In this document: positions 23,269 to 34,033 of the stretch, in pieces
Layout of the letters: each line of letters begins with the position of its first letter
How positions within the stretch are numbered: the stretch's first letter is position 1
DNA from: Carposina sasakii
Taxonomy: Eukaryota; Arthropoda; Insecta; Lepidoptera; Carposinidae
Assembly: GCA_014607495.2 (NCBI GenBank)
Contig: CP053159.1
Coordinates: 2,549,501 to 2,613,500, forward strand
Direction of reading: 5' to 3'
DNA length: 64,000 bases
The notes under the pieces: model-generated
What the model saw: the letters and a program-made list of their open reading frames with translations, nothing else
The model's database searches: none
Told to the model about the DNA's origin: nothing
Made by a program: the position numbers and the translations under genes

Positions 23269-24260
23269 TGATTACATAAATAAACCATTCCTCAGTAGAG
23301 ATTATTTTCTCTCCCTCTCTCTCTCTATTACTGACAAAGTTATCACTCAGAGTCAGTGAATGGTTCATTACTTAGGAGTCCAAAATAATATCGGCAAAAA
23401 ATATTTTGTATATTTAAAAGGTGCTTATTTTCCTTCAATGACCTTTCCTGACATAAAAAGCTATTAAAAGTATTTTTAGCACGTTTCTAGTATAATATAT
23501 AAAGTAGGAAAGTTACCATAACTTTCACTGGGTTTCAGGGTAAATCGTAATCAAATAAATGGAGAAAAATAAAAATAAACAGAAAAATGTTGTTGTTTCA
23601 TAACGCTAAAGCCCAAGCCCGAAGCGGCGACATTGTGCACAAGTTATGAAAATTAAAAACCAACACCTTGGTATTTACTGGAATATAAACGTTTATGCCA
23701 CGGAGCTCGAAACTCTTGCAGAGCTGCCAAAATGTCCAGTGAGCTACGCAAAATAAGTACCTATATGTGTACTACTAACTAAATATACTAGGTATATTAT
23801 AGATATTTTCACTTTACTTTAAATAGTAAAAATGTACACATTTCTCGATTGTGGCACGAAATTATGAGTACGTTTACATATTTTAATCTCGGTAGGTAGA
23901 CAAATTAAAATGCTTCAGTAAGTGCTGTATAGTAAAGCAAGAACTCCGTTTCTTCCCTTCTTGATGGTATTTACTTTTCTGAAACTGTTTTTTCATTCAT
24001 CCATTTTCTTCGGGATTATCATTGGGATAATCCTATGGAAAATGGTCTTAGCAATAGCTGCTAAGTCGAGCCAAGTAAATTAAATAGTAAGTTATTTCCC
24101 GTTACTTTGCCCGTGTGAATTACATAAAAAGAAATAAGATAAAGACATTGGACATAATACACTAATAATAACTTTCCGCTTTGTTAAAGTATAAAGGAAA
24201 GTTAGGTACAAATGAAGTAACGAAAAAATTCCCAATTTACGATCATCGTAGAAAATATCT
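23269..24260. other. No gene seen
   Basis: AT-rich sequence without recognisable features; a CT-rich run at 23308-23326. Confidence 0.45.
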
Positions 24261-24360
24261 ATTTTAACATGATCAAGTTATGTATTTCAGAAATAATATT
24301 ACCATTTTAGTTTTAATACATACTCGTATTAGCGACCGCCTGTGATTTCCTTCGCGTGAA
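24261..24360 (+). repeat. Direct repeat A1 flanking the BEL region
   Basis: About 100 bp starting ATTTTAACATGATCAAG and ending CCTTCGCGTGAA. Repeated in the same direction at 29661-29754 with a 6-bp indel and almost no substitutions. Its end resembles a decayed Helitron-like 3' terminus. Confidence 0.85.
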
Positions 24361-24742
24361 ATCTTACAACTCAATTTTAAAGCACTTGCCCTCAACCGAT
24401 TGGGCTGAAATTTGGTGAGCACGTTCAGTTCGGATGACAATGCATGATTAACAGTGTGACGTCATTCTAAATCCAACATGGCGGCATACCCACAATGGCG
24501 GACCAATTATTTTTAATGCATTCCTACAATATGGGTATCAAATTAAAGGGCTAGCTGAGAGTAACTCGAAAAAAATGTGACGTCACTCTTAATCCAATAT
24601 GGCGGACTTCTAAAACTTGAAAATCTATTTTGAAACAGATATTTTTTAAGCAATTGAGTTGAAATTTTGTATGCACGTTCATGCATGACAATGCGTGGTT
24701 AACTGTATGACGTTATTAGGTGAAAACTAAAAAGTATAAAAT
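24361..24742. repeat. Degenerate tandem repeat containing TGACGTCA-type motifs
   Basis: Two related blocks near 24395-24480 and 24640-24720 share TGAAATTT.., GCACGTTCA, GACAATGC and GTGTGACGTCA-like strings; ATCCAACATGGCGGC recurs as ATCCAATATGGCGGA. Probably transposon-derived. The TGACGTCA core is that of a CRE-like site, but no function can be claimed. Confidence 0.45.
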
Positions 24743-24931
24743 AAAATTTAGGTAAAAAAACCTTTTTAAAAACAAGCTTTTATTTAAATGCGCTAAAAAG
24801 AAAAAATAAACTTTTACACTAAAACTTTTACTGTTAATTTATAACGTCATTTCAAATTTAACACATTTGACACAATTTATATGTTATAAAAGCTTGTCGC
24901 GACATTTAAGTACTCGTATTTACTTTCTTAG
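24743..24931 (+). repeat. Inverted repeat arm B1
   Basis: About 188 bp, reverse complement of 29479-29664 with few changes (for example AAACAAGCTTTTATTTAAAT and TTATAAAAGCTTGTCGCGAC). The two arms enclose the BEL element and about 210 bp to its left. Confidence 0.85.
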
Positions 24932-25139
24932 TTTTAAATTTTTAATAAGTCAAGGTGAGGCCGTGCCGAGGACTGAGTGGCATGATGACATGATGTCGTG
25001 AACATACCACCTCGGGGCACCGGGGCGAACCCTGTTGTATATTACTCTCTTACTCTTCTACACGAAGCTCTGGAAGGGTCGACGGATATTTCTTCGATAT
25101 GCGTGGGAACAATATGGGAAAATCTGAAACATCAACACA
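24932..25139. other. Loop sequence between arm B1 and the BEL element
   Basis: About 200 bp of unassigned sequence in which the BEL element landed. No gene. Confidence 0.4.
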
Positions 25140-25144
25140 AAGAT

Positions 25145-25358
25145 TGTTGAAGATTAAAACCTCTTGCGAGCGCGGAACTCATCGCAACCTTGTTCGTCAA
25201 TTTAAATAGTGACGCGTCTGTCATTCATTGTTAAAATTATTGATTTTTCTCTTGGTTTTACTTTACTTACTATCCGATTATTATTTAGTAATTATTATAT
25301 TTTTACCTATTAGAAATATAGTATTTTATTTCCGCTACGCCTGGGAGACTCCTCAACA
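25145..25358 (+). repeat. 5' LTR of the BEL/Pao element
   Basis: Starts TGTTGAAGATT and ends CTCCTCAACA, with TG..CA termini. Differs from the 3' LTR at about four positions by eye, all in the right half. Confidence 0.95.
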
Positions 25359-25376
25359 TGGTCCTTCGAACCGGAT
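25359..25376 (+). promoter_or_regulatory. Primer binding site, tRNA-Tyr type
   Basis: TGGTCCTTCGAACCGGAT immediately follows the 5' LTR. It complements the 3' end of a metazoan tRNA-Tyr (acceptor strand TCGAAGG, discriminator A, CCA) with one mismatch, from general knowledge of that tRNA. Confidence 0.75.
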
Positions 25377-25909
25377 TATTTTATTCGTCATACTTGGAGA
25401 TTATTGGTGAATAAATTATAAGAAGATTATTCCGCAAGTTACCAGTACAAGAGGTGTGAGCATCGTACTTGAGTTGGATTGTTGGAACCGAAGACAGGGT
25501 TTTGCCTTCATTTATTCTTATTTACCCATCACTCTCAGGTAGTAGTAATTATTAGGTATAATATTAATAATCGGTTAGTATTATTTTAATATCTTAACGA
25601 CAATTTATTAAGTCAACCTATTCTTGTGCCTAAGTTATGTCAGATTGCAAATTCACATTAATTATAATTTGTATTAGTTAATTCAATACTAAATATTTAG
25701 TATTATAGGTAGTGAGCCTTGTTAATTAACTATTTTATTCTACAAATTGTGAAGTTTGTTAATCATTATAATTCGACAACTAAACTTGAGGTGTTTAATT
25801 AAACAAGAGGTTTAAGATATAGTTAACTAACCATTTATATATTACGTATAATAGGTATTTCAATTTGTGTTGTATAATTTTCAGTTGGACATATCACTGG
25901 GCTCTCAAA

Positions 25910-26224
25910 ATGTCGGTTGAAAAGGAGCTAATTAGGAAGCGAGGTAGCTATAAGGGTCGACTGACTCTCTTCGCGAATTATGTGAGTAAAATTCAAATTG
26001 ATTCACTTGCTACTGTTGAAGCCAATGAGTTGCAATTACGAATTAATAAGATGGATAGCATCTATAATAGTTTTGATGAGATACAGTTACAATTAGAATG
26101 TTTAACTGAATCCATTGATTTGTCTTTGCTTGAACGTGATGAATTCGAGTGTCAGTTCTATGCTACCATGTCTAAGGCAAAGGAGATTTTAGATTTTTTA
26201 ATAAAAAGCAAGATGACTACATAA
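25910..26224 (+). pseudogene. BEL gag, N-terminal fragment
   Basis: ATG at 25910 in a good context (CAAAATGT) is preferred to the upstream in-frame ATG at 25865, because family resemblance starts here. About 104 codons of a charged, probably coiled-coil region: LIRKRGSYKGRLT, then NELQLRINKMDS and ERDEFECQFY, which match the start of BEL Gag proteins. A premature stop at 26222 cuts it; gag-like sequence resumes in other frames at 26270-26600 with several frame changes. Confidence 0.85.
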
Positions 26225-26607
26225 GCGCACCGCGAGTCTAGGGCTAATAACAATCAGCTGTAAACTTCCTGTTATCCAGGTTGCCAAAATTTAGTGGTGC
26301 ATATGATAATTGGCTAGAGTTTCATGACACGTTCCTTAGTCTCATTTCATTCTAAACAATGACATTGATAACGTAAACAGTTTCATTACTTGAGATCGTC
26401 GTTAGAGGGTTCAGCAGCAGTTGTCATTCAGTCGATTGAGTTCTCTTCTCAAAACTATGAGATTGCATGGAGCCTTCTATGTGAGCGATTATGATAATAA
26501 ACGGTTGTTATTGCAAAATCATGTCTCAGCAAATCTTTAGCATTGACTCTATTACTAGGGAATCTTCAGTCGCATTGAAAGTATGATCGAATGAATTAAA
26601 TAAGAAC
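26225..26607 (+). pseudogene. BEL gag middle region, frameshifted
   Basis: Segments near 26280-26330 and 26385-26500 translate in different frames into a DUF1759-like gag core (PKFSGAYDNW-like start). Stops and small indels interrupt every frame, so no protein is possible. Confidence 0.75.
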
Positions 26608-27918
26608 TTGCGAGCTCTAGGATCTCTTGGTGAACCCGTCACTTACTGGGATACGCTTCTTATTTATATCGTTTCCCATAAATTAGACGCTAAGTCATTT
26701 CGTGAATGGGAAGAATGCAAAGGTCGCTTAGGTAAAGATAAGCCGATAACTTTAGATGTATTTTTGACATTTATGCGAAACCGTGCCGATTTATTAGAAA
26801 CTTTGGAATTGTCTACAGATAACACTGCTGGTCGGGTAAACACAGGTAGTAAATATACTGCTAAGTTGAAGGCCATGGTAGTACAAGACACGAAACATGA
26901 TGTAAGCGCGGTTGTAACATGTCCTAAGTGCAGCGGAGATCATCACTTAAATAGTTGTTCGCAGTTTCTCTCGCTAAGTACTATTGCTCGATTAGAATTA
27001 TTGCCGAGTCTTAAGGTGTGCTATAATTGTCTACGCAGAGGACATTACGCGAATCGTTGTAAGAAACCTGGGTGCAAGTCTTGCAAACGTAAGCATCACA
27101 CTCTCGTTCATATGAAAGATTTTAGACATAGGCTGAGTAGTGACAGCGCGACCTGCCGCTACGACGAGAGTAATAAATCGATCCTCGTGGTTAATCAACC
27201 AGCGTTTAAGTCCAATGTAGCTTCGCATTTTAGCAAAAGTGAGTCTTCACCAGTTACAATACCGATTTTATCAGTACGTGTAGAGTCAGATCTTCAGCCG
27301 GCACAAGATGTTTTACTTTCGACTGTCTTAGTTAAAGTCTATGATACTAATAATCGCGAACACGTAGTACGCGGAGTTCTCGACACCGGAAGTACATCAT
27401 GCTTAAATGACGAGAGTTTGTGTAAAAAACTGAATTTACCTATTACTAGTGTAAATAAATTTGTACAGGGTATTAACAACTCGTCGACTCAAGTAGGTAA
27501 AATGTGTCAATTACCTATTAAGTCTTTAAATGACACTTTTTCGACGAGTATTAATTGTTTTGTTATACCGTTTATTACGGGTGATGCTCCGTCTCGTAAA
27601 ATAGATTTATCTAATGTAAATATTCCGTATGACATTTGCTTAGCCGATCCTTACTTCTATCAACCTGCAGCAATAGATTTAATTTTAGGTGCTGACTTAT
27701 TTTGGGATGTGTTAGTAGGATCACAAGTTATTAAGCTAGGTAGTGAGCAGCCGGTACTCTGTGAAACTCGCTTTGGTTGGTTAGTTTCAGGTCGAATATA
27801 TAGCTGCCATGTACCGTCGCCTACCATTAAATGTCACTTCGGCTCAGTATACCCAGGTACACATCTCAATACGAAATGTTCTAGAGACGACATTCAATCC
27901 CAGTTAGCAGAGTTCTGA
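26608..27918 (+). pseudogene. BEL gag C-terminus with zinc knuckles plus aspartic protease, open for 436 codons
   Basis: The longest open frame in the window; it opens after a stop at 26584 and has no good ATG at its start. Order: end of the DUF1759-like region; zinc knuckles CPKCSGDHHLNSC, CYNCLRRGHYANRC and CKSCKRKHHTLVH (about residues 105-168); then a retropepsin-type aspartic protease with the active site LDTGSTSCLN near residue 258; a second protease segment around ILGADLFW near residue 360. It ends at a TGA where BEL polyproteins normally continue into RT. Loss of the start and the early stop make it non-functional as a polyprotein. Minus-strand frames here are shadows. Confidence 0.9.
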
Positions 27919-28261
27919 CATTTAATAATGTTAATAATAAGTCGTCTTATTACTCAATCGAGGAAAGGCAATGGGAGGAACATTTTGTTTATAATACCTA
28001 GGTACTATGCGTTTAGCCAATGATCATGTTTGTGTACGGCTTTCTTTAAAATAGAAGGAAAGCATTTAAGTCATTTTAGGTGCAAACAATGACACTTTGA
28101 TAAATTTCGATCGTTTTTAATTTCTTACGGCTTACGTGAGCCATTGCTTACGTCTTACGTTTTGTAAATAGATGTAGACAAGTGACTACGTCGTATCTCA
28201 GTAATGACGAATTAAAGCAATCGTTAATAGTTATTTGTAAGAAAGTTCAACTATGTTACAG
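27919..28261 (+). pseudogene. BEL reverse-transcriptase linker remnant
   Basis: Just after the stop the sequence still resembles the start of the BEL RT region (SIEERQWEEHF-like) to about 28140, in shifting frames. The RT catalytic motifs and RNase H are absent, deleted between about 28150 and 28270. Confidence 0.65.
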
Positions 28262-28560
28262 TTATGTTATTAAATAATTAAAACTTGCCAAAAAGCCAGT
28301 TATTAAAATTTCATATTTTATTAGATAATTATAAATGTATGCATATCAGTGGTCGTCTATTTAATTCTGATTTTATGTACGAAATCGTTATTCAATTATC
28401 ATACAGTCCACTCATAGTTTTACAAAACTTTTATTTCAGTACGTACATAAGAGACTACTGCACGCACCTCCTCAGCTATTGTTAGCAATCATCAAAGAAT
28501 CGTACTGGCCAATAGGTGGTAAGAATTTGGCAAAATCTTGTTATCGTCAATGTGTAGGTA
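28262..28560 (+). pseudogene. BEL integrase zinc-binding region remnant
   Basis: Frames around 28270-28530 give ISGRLFNSDF, then RYVHKRLLHAPPQLL-like and ESYWPI-like blocks, the usual H2C2 zinc region of BEL integrases, across at least two frames. The DDE catalytic core that should follow is missing. Confidence 0.75.
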
Positions 28561-28599
28561 CTATGTATGTTATTGCAATTCATGGGCTGAAACATTAGC

Positions 28600-29225
28600 A
28601 ATGAACAAACGCGGTTTCATTTTATCCCTGTTGTGTTCACCACACTTCGATGGTATTTGGGAGGCCGGTGTATAGTCCACAAAGTACCATTTAACAAGAG
28701 TGTTGGGAAATTGTAACCTTACGTATGATGAGCTTAATACTACCCTCATCAAGATTGAAGCGTTGTTGAATTTTCACCCACTCACACCTTTGTCGCCACA
28801 CTCAGACGATTTTTCGCCTCTCACCCCTGGACATTTTCTCGTTGGACGCCCTTTAACTTCGTTACCGGTGCAAGATTTGCAGGATCATAGTTACCAGCAT
28901 CTCTCTCGATTTAACCGGATTTAGCAGCTTCGTCAGCATTTCTGGGCTCGGTGGAGTAAAAAATAATGTCGCAGAACTCCAGCACAGAGTCAAATGGCGA
29001 TTCAATCATGACTCCCTTCAAGTAAATACGCTCGTTGTTCTGAAGGAGGACAATCTTCCTCCTTTGAAGTGAAGACTGGGCCGAATCGTCACTGTTTATC
29101 CTGGTGCTGATGGCGTGTCCCGTGTGGCAGATGTCAAGACGGCGACGGGAGTCGTTCGAAGAGCGTTTAGCAAGATTTGTCCGCTTCCCGTTATCAACGA
29201 GATTGTTTGAAAGGCTGGCTTTCAA
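28600..29225 (+). pseudogene. BEL integrase C-terminal / DUF5641-like remnant
   Basis: 28700-28924 is open and contains LTYDELNTTLIKIEALLN, then PLTPLSPHSDDFSPLTPGHF and LVGRPLTSLP, typical of the BEL integrase C-terminus. A stop at 28922 interrupts. Downstream frames continue with the WARWSK-like and KEDNLPP-like blocks and a PGADGVSRVADVKT-like end to about 29215. The 104-codon minus frame at 28911-29225 is a shadow. Confidence 0.85.
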
Positions 29226-29236
29226 CCCCGGGGGTA

Positions 29237-29450
29237 TGTTGAAGATTAAAACCTCTTGCGAGCGCGGAACTCATCGCAACCTTGTTCGTCAATTTAAATA
29301 GTGACGCGTCTGTCATTCATTGTTAAAATTATTGATTTTTCTCTTGGTTTTACTTTACTTACTATCCGATTATTATTTAGTAGTTATTACATTTTTACCT
29401 ATTAGAAATATATTATTTTATTTCCGCTACACCTGGGAGACTCCTCAACA
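29237..29450 (+). repeat. 3' LTR of the BEL/Pao element
   Basis: 214 bp, TGTTGAAGATT to CTCCTCAACA, followed directly by the target duplication AAGAT. Confidence 0.95.
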
Positions 29451-29478
29451 AAGATGCTGCCTAACAAACATTTAAAAG

Positions 29479-29664
29479 TAAGAACGTAAATACGAGTACA
29501 TAAATGTCGCGACAAGCTTTTATAACATATAAATTGTGTCAAATATGTTAAATATGAAATGACGTTATAAATTAACAGTAAAAGTTTCAGTGTAAAAGTT
29601 AATTTTTTCTTTTTAGCGCATTTAAATAAAAGCTTGTTTTTAAAAAGGTTTTTTACCTAAATTT
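29479..29664 (-). repeat. Inverted repeat arm B2
   Basis: Reverse complement of 24743-24931. It abuts direct repeat A2 without a gap. Confidence 0.85.
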
Positions 29665-29754
29665 TAACATGATCAAGTTATGTATTTCAGAAATAATATT
29701 ACCATTTTAGTTTTAATACCTATTAGCGACCGCCTGTGATTTCCTTCGCGTGAA
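29661..29754 (+). repeat. Direct repeat A2
   Basis: Second copy of 24261-24360, missing a 6-bp ACTCGT-like insertion found in A1. Confidence 0.85.
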
Positions 29755-29819
29755 TTGAATTAAATATATACCCTATGTTATTATAATATTTAGCTATTTA
29801 GTATGATATAAATAAAAAA

Positions 29820-29960
29820 CCACCTGTCACTACTAACCGAACTTGTTCTCAACTATACCCTCAAAATTGGTCAGAAGTGGCACCATGTGGTTCTATTGGC
29901 CCTTGGTGCTCTGCCTACCTCGTAAGGGATAAAGGCTTGATTATATGTATGTATGTATGT
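29820..29960 (+). mobile_element. ATGT-tailed retroposon, family D, with target duplication
   Basis: 5'-truncated copy from CCACCTGTCACTACTAACC to GATTATATGTATGTATGTATG. The direct repeat AAATAAAAAA at 29810-29819 and 29961-29970 flanks it, the mark of target-primed retroposition. Confidence 0.85.
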
Positions 29961-29970
29961 AAATAAAAAA

Positions 29971-30337
29971 TATAATAAAAAATAACTTGGTAAACTAACA
30001 AACTTACCTATAAAAGTGAAGAAAAATAAATCTCAATCCTGCTAAGCTATACGGAGGAAATTGCGAACATTCGCTTAGACGAGTAACAAACAAATAAACA
30101 CTACTTATTGCGAGTGGCGCAAAGATAATAAACGGGACTTACTTTTATACCTTCATTTCAAAAGACGGTCAGTATAATAAATTCTAAGTAAGAAATATCA
30201 GAGAGAATGTTACAAAGTTTTCTGGTAACACAATGTAGCGAGTGCTCGAACTGGAGGTAATAACCAAACGTACGAGTTCGATACAGTTACAGTGAGCACA
30301 TTTATGACAATATACTTTAGACCGTACCGTATGGTGT
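29971..30337. other. No gene seen
   Basis: AT-rich spacer. Confidence 0.45.
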
Positions 30338-30545
30338 CAGCAGAACCACCACACGTCGGCCTGTGAGTATCGTAAGAGGTAAGTAAGGGTTTCCGGAAGG
30401 TGGTCAGCAGCGTCTCCCGTGATGACATCATAGTCCGAAAATCACACTGCTGCCAACCCAAGGTGGCGTGACTATGGGCAAAACCCCCCTGGTAGTAGCC
30501 TTGTAGCGTACCTACCCTGCAGTGGATTGCAATAGGCTTAATGTG
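30338..30545 (+). repeat. LINE-derived 3' repeat, family T
   Basis: Contains GTATCGTAAGAGG.., GGGTTTCCGGAAGGTGG, CAGCGTCTCCCG, CCAACCCAAGGTGGCGTGACTA and GTAGCCTTGTAGCGT, ending with an RTE-like GCAATAGGCTTAATG. Blocks in the same order occur at 41110, 61140 and, inverted, 49590. Non-coding; the minus frame at 30210-30614 is chance. Confidence 0.6.
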
Positions 30546-32589
30546 TTTGTGTACTTTAGTCCGACTCAGAAAACCAAAGGGTTTTCCATTGGATTGTGTT
30601 TGAGAAAACAGCAATTAGTATAGATTCAGTCAGACTATTTTAAGAACATAGAACCCAGAAAACGGTATGTACAGCTTTTCTTTGTTTCCAAAATTGGGCT
30701 TACATAATATAAGTTCATGGTTCCTGTTTAAGTACGAATCTACGAAAAGCCGTGTACTAATTAATACATTCTGACATAGAAAATTCAAGTTGAGAGCAAT
30801 GCAGGATGTGGAGCGATAATTTTGGGTAAACTTTCAATACATTTTTGAACTGCAGTAGTTATGGCCAACTACTTCAATTATTCCTGAAATGGGCATTGTT
30901 GATCAAAATAACAGTTTTGTGAACAAAACAAAACAACAACAGTTGTTTATACAAGCACTGCTCGTTTACTAGCTGGATTCCAAGAAACGCAATAATCCTG
31001 CAGCGCTGCAATCCCTTTACTGGCAACAATCAATCCCCGAGTAATTTACTTTTCCCGCCTTGTAAATAAGAATCAAACATGGCCGCCGTCCAAAGCTCCA
31101 GGGATCGAGAAAATGAGCCGCTGTAAAAACACTAGTTCCACGGTTTTAGAGCTACAGACGTGAAAATTAGCTTTCATTTTATTTTGTTTTGCTGTTTTAT
31201 ATACGTGCTATTTCGTAAGCTGTAGGAAAACCAATAAGTCATCAGTTTGTTCCAAATATGTACTCGTACTAGCTAACTAGACGATCTTCACTAACTTAGG
31301 GTGATATAAATTATAATATCCGCTCAGAATAAGTAAAATCTTTTTAGAGATACAATGAAACTCAATATTATTGTAGATCATTTCTTCTACGACTGGTACT
31401 AGTTTACGAACTGTGAACTATGACAAACAGAGGGGTACGAACCTCTCGATAGTCCGTAATGTCATTTCCTATAGATTTTGCTAGCGAGTCGCCGCGTAAA
31501 AAGGTTCGTGCTTACCCCACAGATTACATAATAGTTTATCGCTAGGTAATGAAATGTATTCTTATTAGCTTTTATACAGCTTATGTTCTTTTGACACATA
31601 GCGAAACAAAACGGCCATAAGATGGTTTTCAATCGGGATTTTGTCAAGTACTTGATAAATTGCTTGCCGCCTCACTTTGCTATCTCTGTTTAGAAACCAT
31701 ATCGTATCTACGTAATTATCATATGAGCTAATGCAAAGATACAAATTAGCACATGGAGTCTTCCAAAACATCTTGGCTATCTCATTTTTATGACAAGAGC
31801 GCATATGTTAAACGCTAAACTACAGTGGTGACTTTAGCAAATTTTACATGCCATTGGGGAAGTTTCTTTTCACAAACAGTACTCGTATCCTTTGCCCGCG
31901 GCGCTAGTTGTATAGCATATTTCTAATATCATCTGTGTAACTACATCCAATAAAACTTTAATTCCAAATACATTCACGTGAACTATTCTGTAAAACGTAC
32001 TCCACAAAACACGGCCGCAGATGGAATTCTAAACTAACCGACATTTGTTCGCAGCGAGTTTCAATTGAATAAGTCGCGAACTAAAGCCGTGGGACATTTT
32101 TATAATGCACAAGTTACGAGCATAAAGGTATGGTTGGCGCTTTATTTGTGCTCGAATGTAGACTATACAGAGCCATTCAAATATCCAATCCGATCAAAAA
32201 ATATACATACAAGTTGATCATGGTACCTAGTACCATATTTGATTTTATCTAGTATCTAAATTGTTTTTTATGTTTGTTATTGATAATCTTGTTAGGTTTT
32301 GTAAAACTCTGATGTAAATTGTGTGTGCATTAGTGCCTAAATAGCTCTCACAATGCTTCTATATGTGTGGACCTGTTATTGGCTTTATGTTTCTACAATT
32401 TTAACTATAACTATAAATAACTGATGGTCTTCCTGAAATTGTAAAATAAAATAACATGGACAGACACTGGACGAAAACTTACGTAGGTACAATACTCATA
32501 ATAAAAATTTAATTTATTCAAAATCAGTCAATCACTTCAATATATAGCGCATAAGTACATAATCTCTCTCTAGCTACCCTCTCTCCTTG
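30546..32589. other. No gene seen
   Basis: About 2 kb of AT-rich sequence. A piece near 31895-31930 (GCGCTAGTTGTATAGCATAT) resembles 36865-36890. Frames at 31462-31804 are not recognisable. Confidence 0.4.
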
Positions 32590-32655
32590 CTCTGTCTCTC
32601 CGTGATCTCTGCCTACCCCTCCGGGAAAGAGGCGTGATTATTATGTATGTAAGTA
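32590..32655 (+). repeat. ATGT-tailed retroposon, diverged 3' end
   Basis: CTCTGCCTACCCCTCCGGGA then GGCGTGATTATTATGTATGT; a short family D-like end. Confidence 0.55.
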
Positions 32656-33292
32656 CATAATCTAGAACTCTAGACATTATCACAGTACGATTTCATTTTA
32701 GCTTCTTTTATCTATTTCTGGTGTATGGATTGTTACAAATTGATTAAAGCCCGTCCAATAAGATCAAGCACTTATTAGCGACGCCGAGGGCCGTTGTGGA
32801 AATCTTTGGAGAGAATGCTTACTATAGATTTAGATGAAATAATGCACATAAGTGACCCTATTCATTGATAAAAACAGATTATAAAATATTCTTAATAAAA
32901 ACTTTATAAGGAAGTTTTACTAAAAAGGATAGCTACTAAAAACCGTCTCAAGAAAATTTCGCACCAAAACCAATTTTAAGACTTCAACACCGTCGTGATT
33001 CTGCCAAGGAATCATAACCTACTTTACTTGGAAGGTGTCCAAAAAAACTTCACAAAATAATCTAAACTTACGCGAGAGCATCTGCAAAGTTACTCCACCT
33101 AAGTGAAAAGTTACTAGGCCGAAATTACATTTTTCGCGCAAAAAAATATCCTCCACTCTCGTGTTAAAAATATAAGAGGCTTAAAATAAAAGATTCTGTT
33201 TTTTCGGCGCAGAGTGCAGAAACACTCGAAAGTCGTGAAACTTTTTTCATTGGCTGTATAATACAGAATTGAATTCCTGGTTGACTCCAAAC
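32656..33292. other. No gene seen
   Basis: AT-rich sequence without recognisable features. Confidence 0.45.
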
Positions 33293-33300
33293 TTCGCTAA

Positions 33301-34025
33301 TAGACATGGGTAACTCCGGACACAACTATATCCTCGGATATACGAGTATATCCAGAGGTGGATATGAATCAACTCCTTCACTTTAAAGAAAGTTACCATA
33401 TCCTATATCCGACCCACTCCGACCTACCGAATAATGCCGAAGATAAGAATAAGTGAGCGAGACGGAATGCGAACGCGCCGGAACGCGCTGTACTATCGCA
33501 GTAGACGCATGAGCGCGAATGTAGCGACATTACACGAGAATATACGAATACTCACGAGCGACAGGCATGCCGTTTAGTATAAATATTTGTTTTCGTAATT
33601 ATAATTTTCAAAATTTCTATTCATTCCGTTTTATTATTATATTTGATCTTAAGTATTTTGTTATTAATGTAAATAAAAGCTGTTTGGTTTAGGAATTATT
33701 TTTAGGACAATAGTTTTAGTGTACCTATTTAGTGATTTTTAAATATGCCTATCAAATATTCTAATTATTATTTGGATAGATCATCCCAATCATATCTCGG
33801 TTCGCTTAATCTCTTCATTCCCGGATATGTACGCGGAGTTGGATCTGTTAAAAGGACACATACAACAACCTAACCAAACCAATCCCAGTCATATCTCGCT
33901 TCACTTAAATCTCTTCGTTCCCGGATATGCACGCGGAGTCGGATATGTTAAAAGGATATATATCCTTAGTCGGAGTGATATACTACATGTTTAATCCTTT
34001 CCCGGATATGATTAGCCCATGCCTA
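33301..34025. mobile_element. hAT-like non-autonomous DNA element
   Basis: 725 bp with imperfect terminal inverted repeats TAGACATGGGTAA and TTAGCCCATGCCTA and an exact 8-bp target duplication TTCGCTAA (33293-33300 and 34026-34033), the size made by hAT transposases. Inside are two direct repeats of about 75 bp (33784-33857 and 33882-33957; GATATG..CGCGGAGT.GGAT) and several GGATAT motifs near both ends, possible transposase sites. No coding capacity. Confidence 0.85.
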
Positions 34026-34033
34026 TTCGCTAA

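Larger units (their letters stand above)
25145..29450 (+). mobile_element. BEL/Pao LTR retrotransposon, defective
   Basis: 4.3 kb with two 214-bp LTRs, a 5-bp target duplication (AAGAT at 25140-25144 and 29451-29455), a primer site right after the 5' LTR and a GC-rich GGGGGTA just before the 3' LTR. Coding remnants run in the usual order: gag start, gag zinc knuckles and aspartic protease, a trace of RT, the integrase zinc region, and the C-terminal DUF5641-like part. Nearly all of RT/RNase H and the integrase catalytic core are deleted, and frameshifts and stops break the rest. Intact BEL elements are usually about 5.5-7 kb. It cannot move without proteins from another copy. Confidence 0.95.

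Noticed and set aside
24459..24600. CRE-like TGACGTCA regulatory sites
   Set aside because: They fall in a degenerate transposon-like tandem repeat, so no regulatory role can be claimed.
30210..30614. 134-codon minus-strand frame
   Set aside because: Lies across a non-coding LINE-derived repeat; no recognisable protein.
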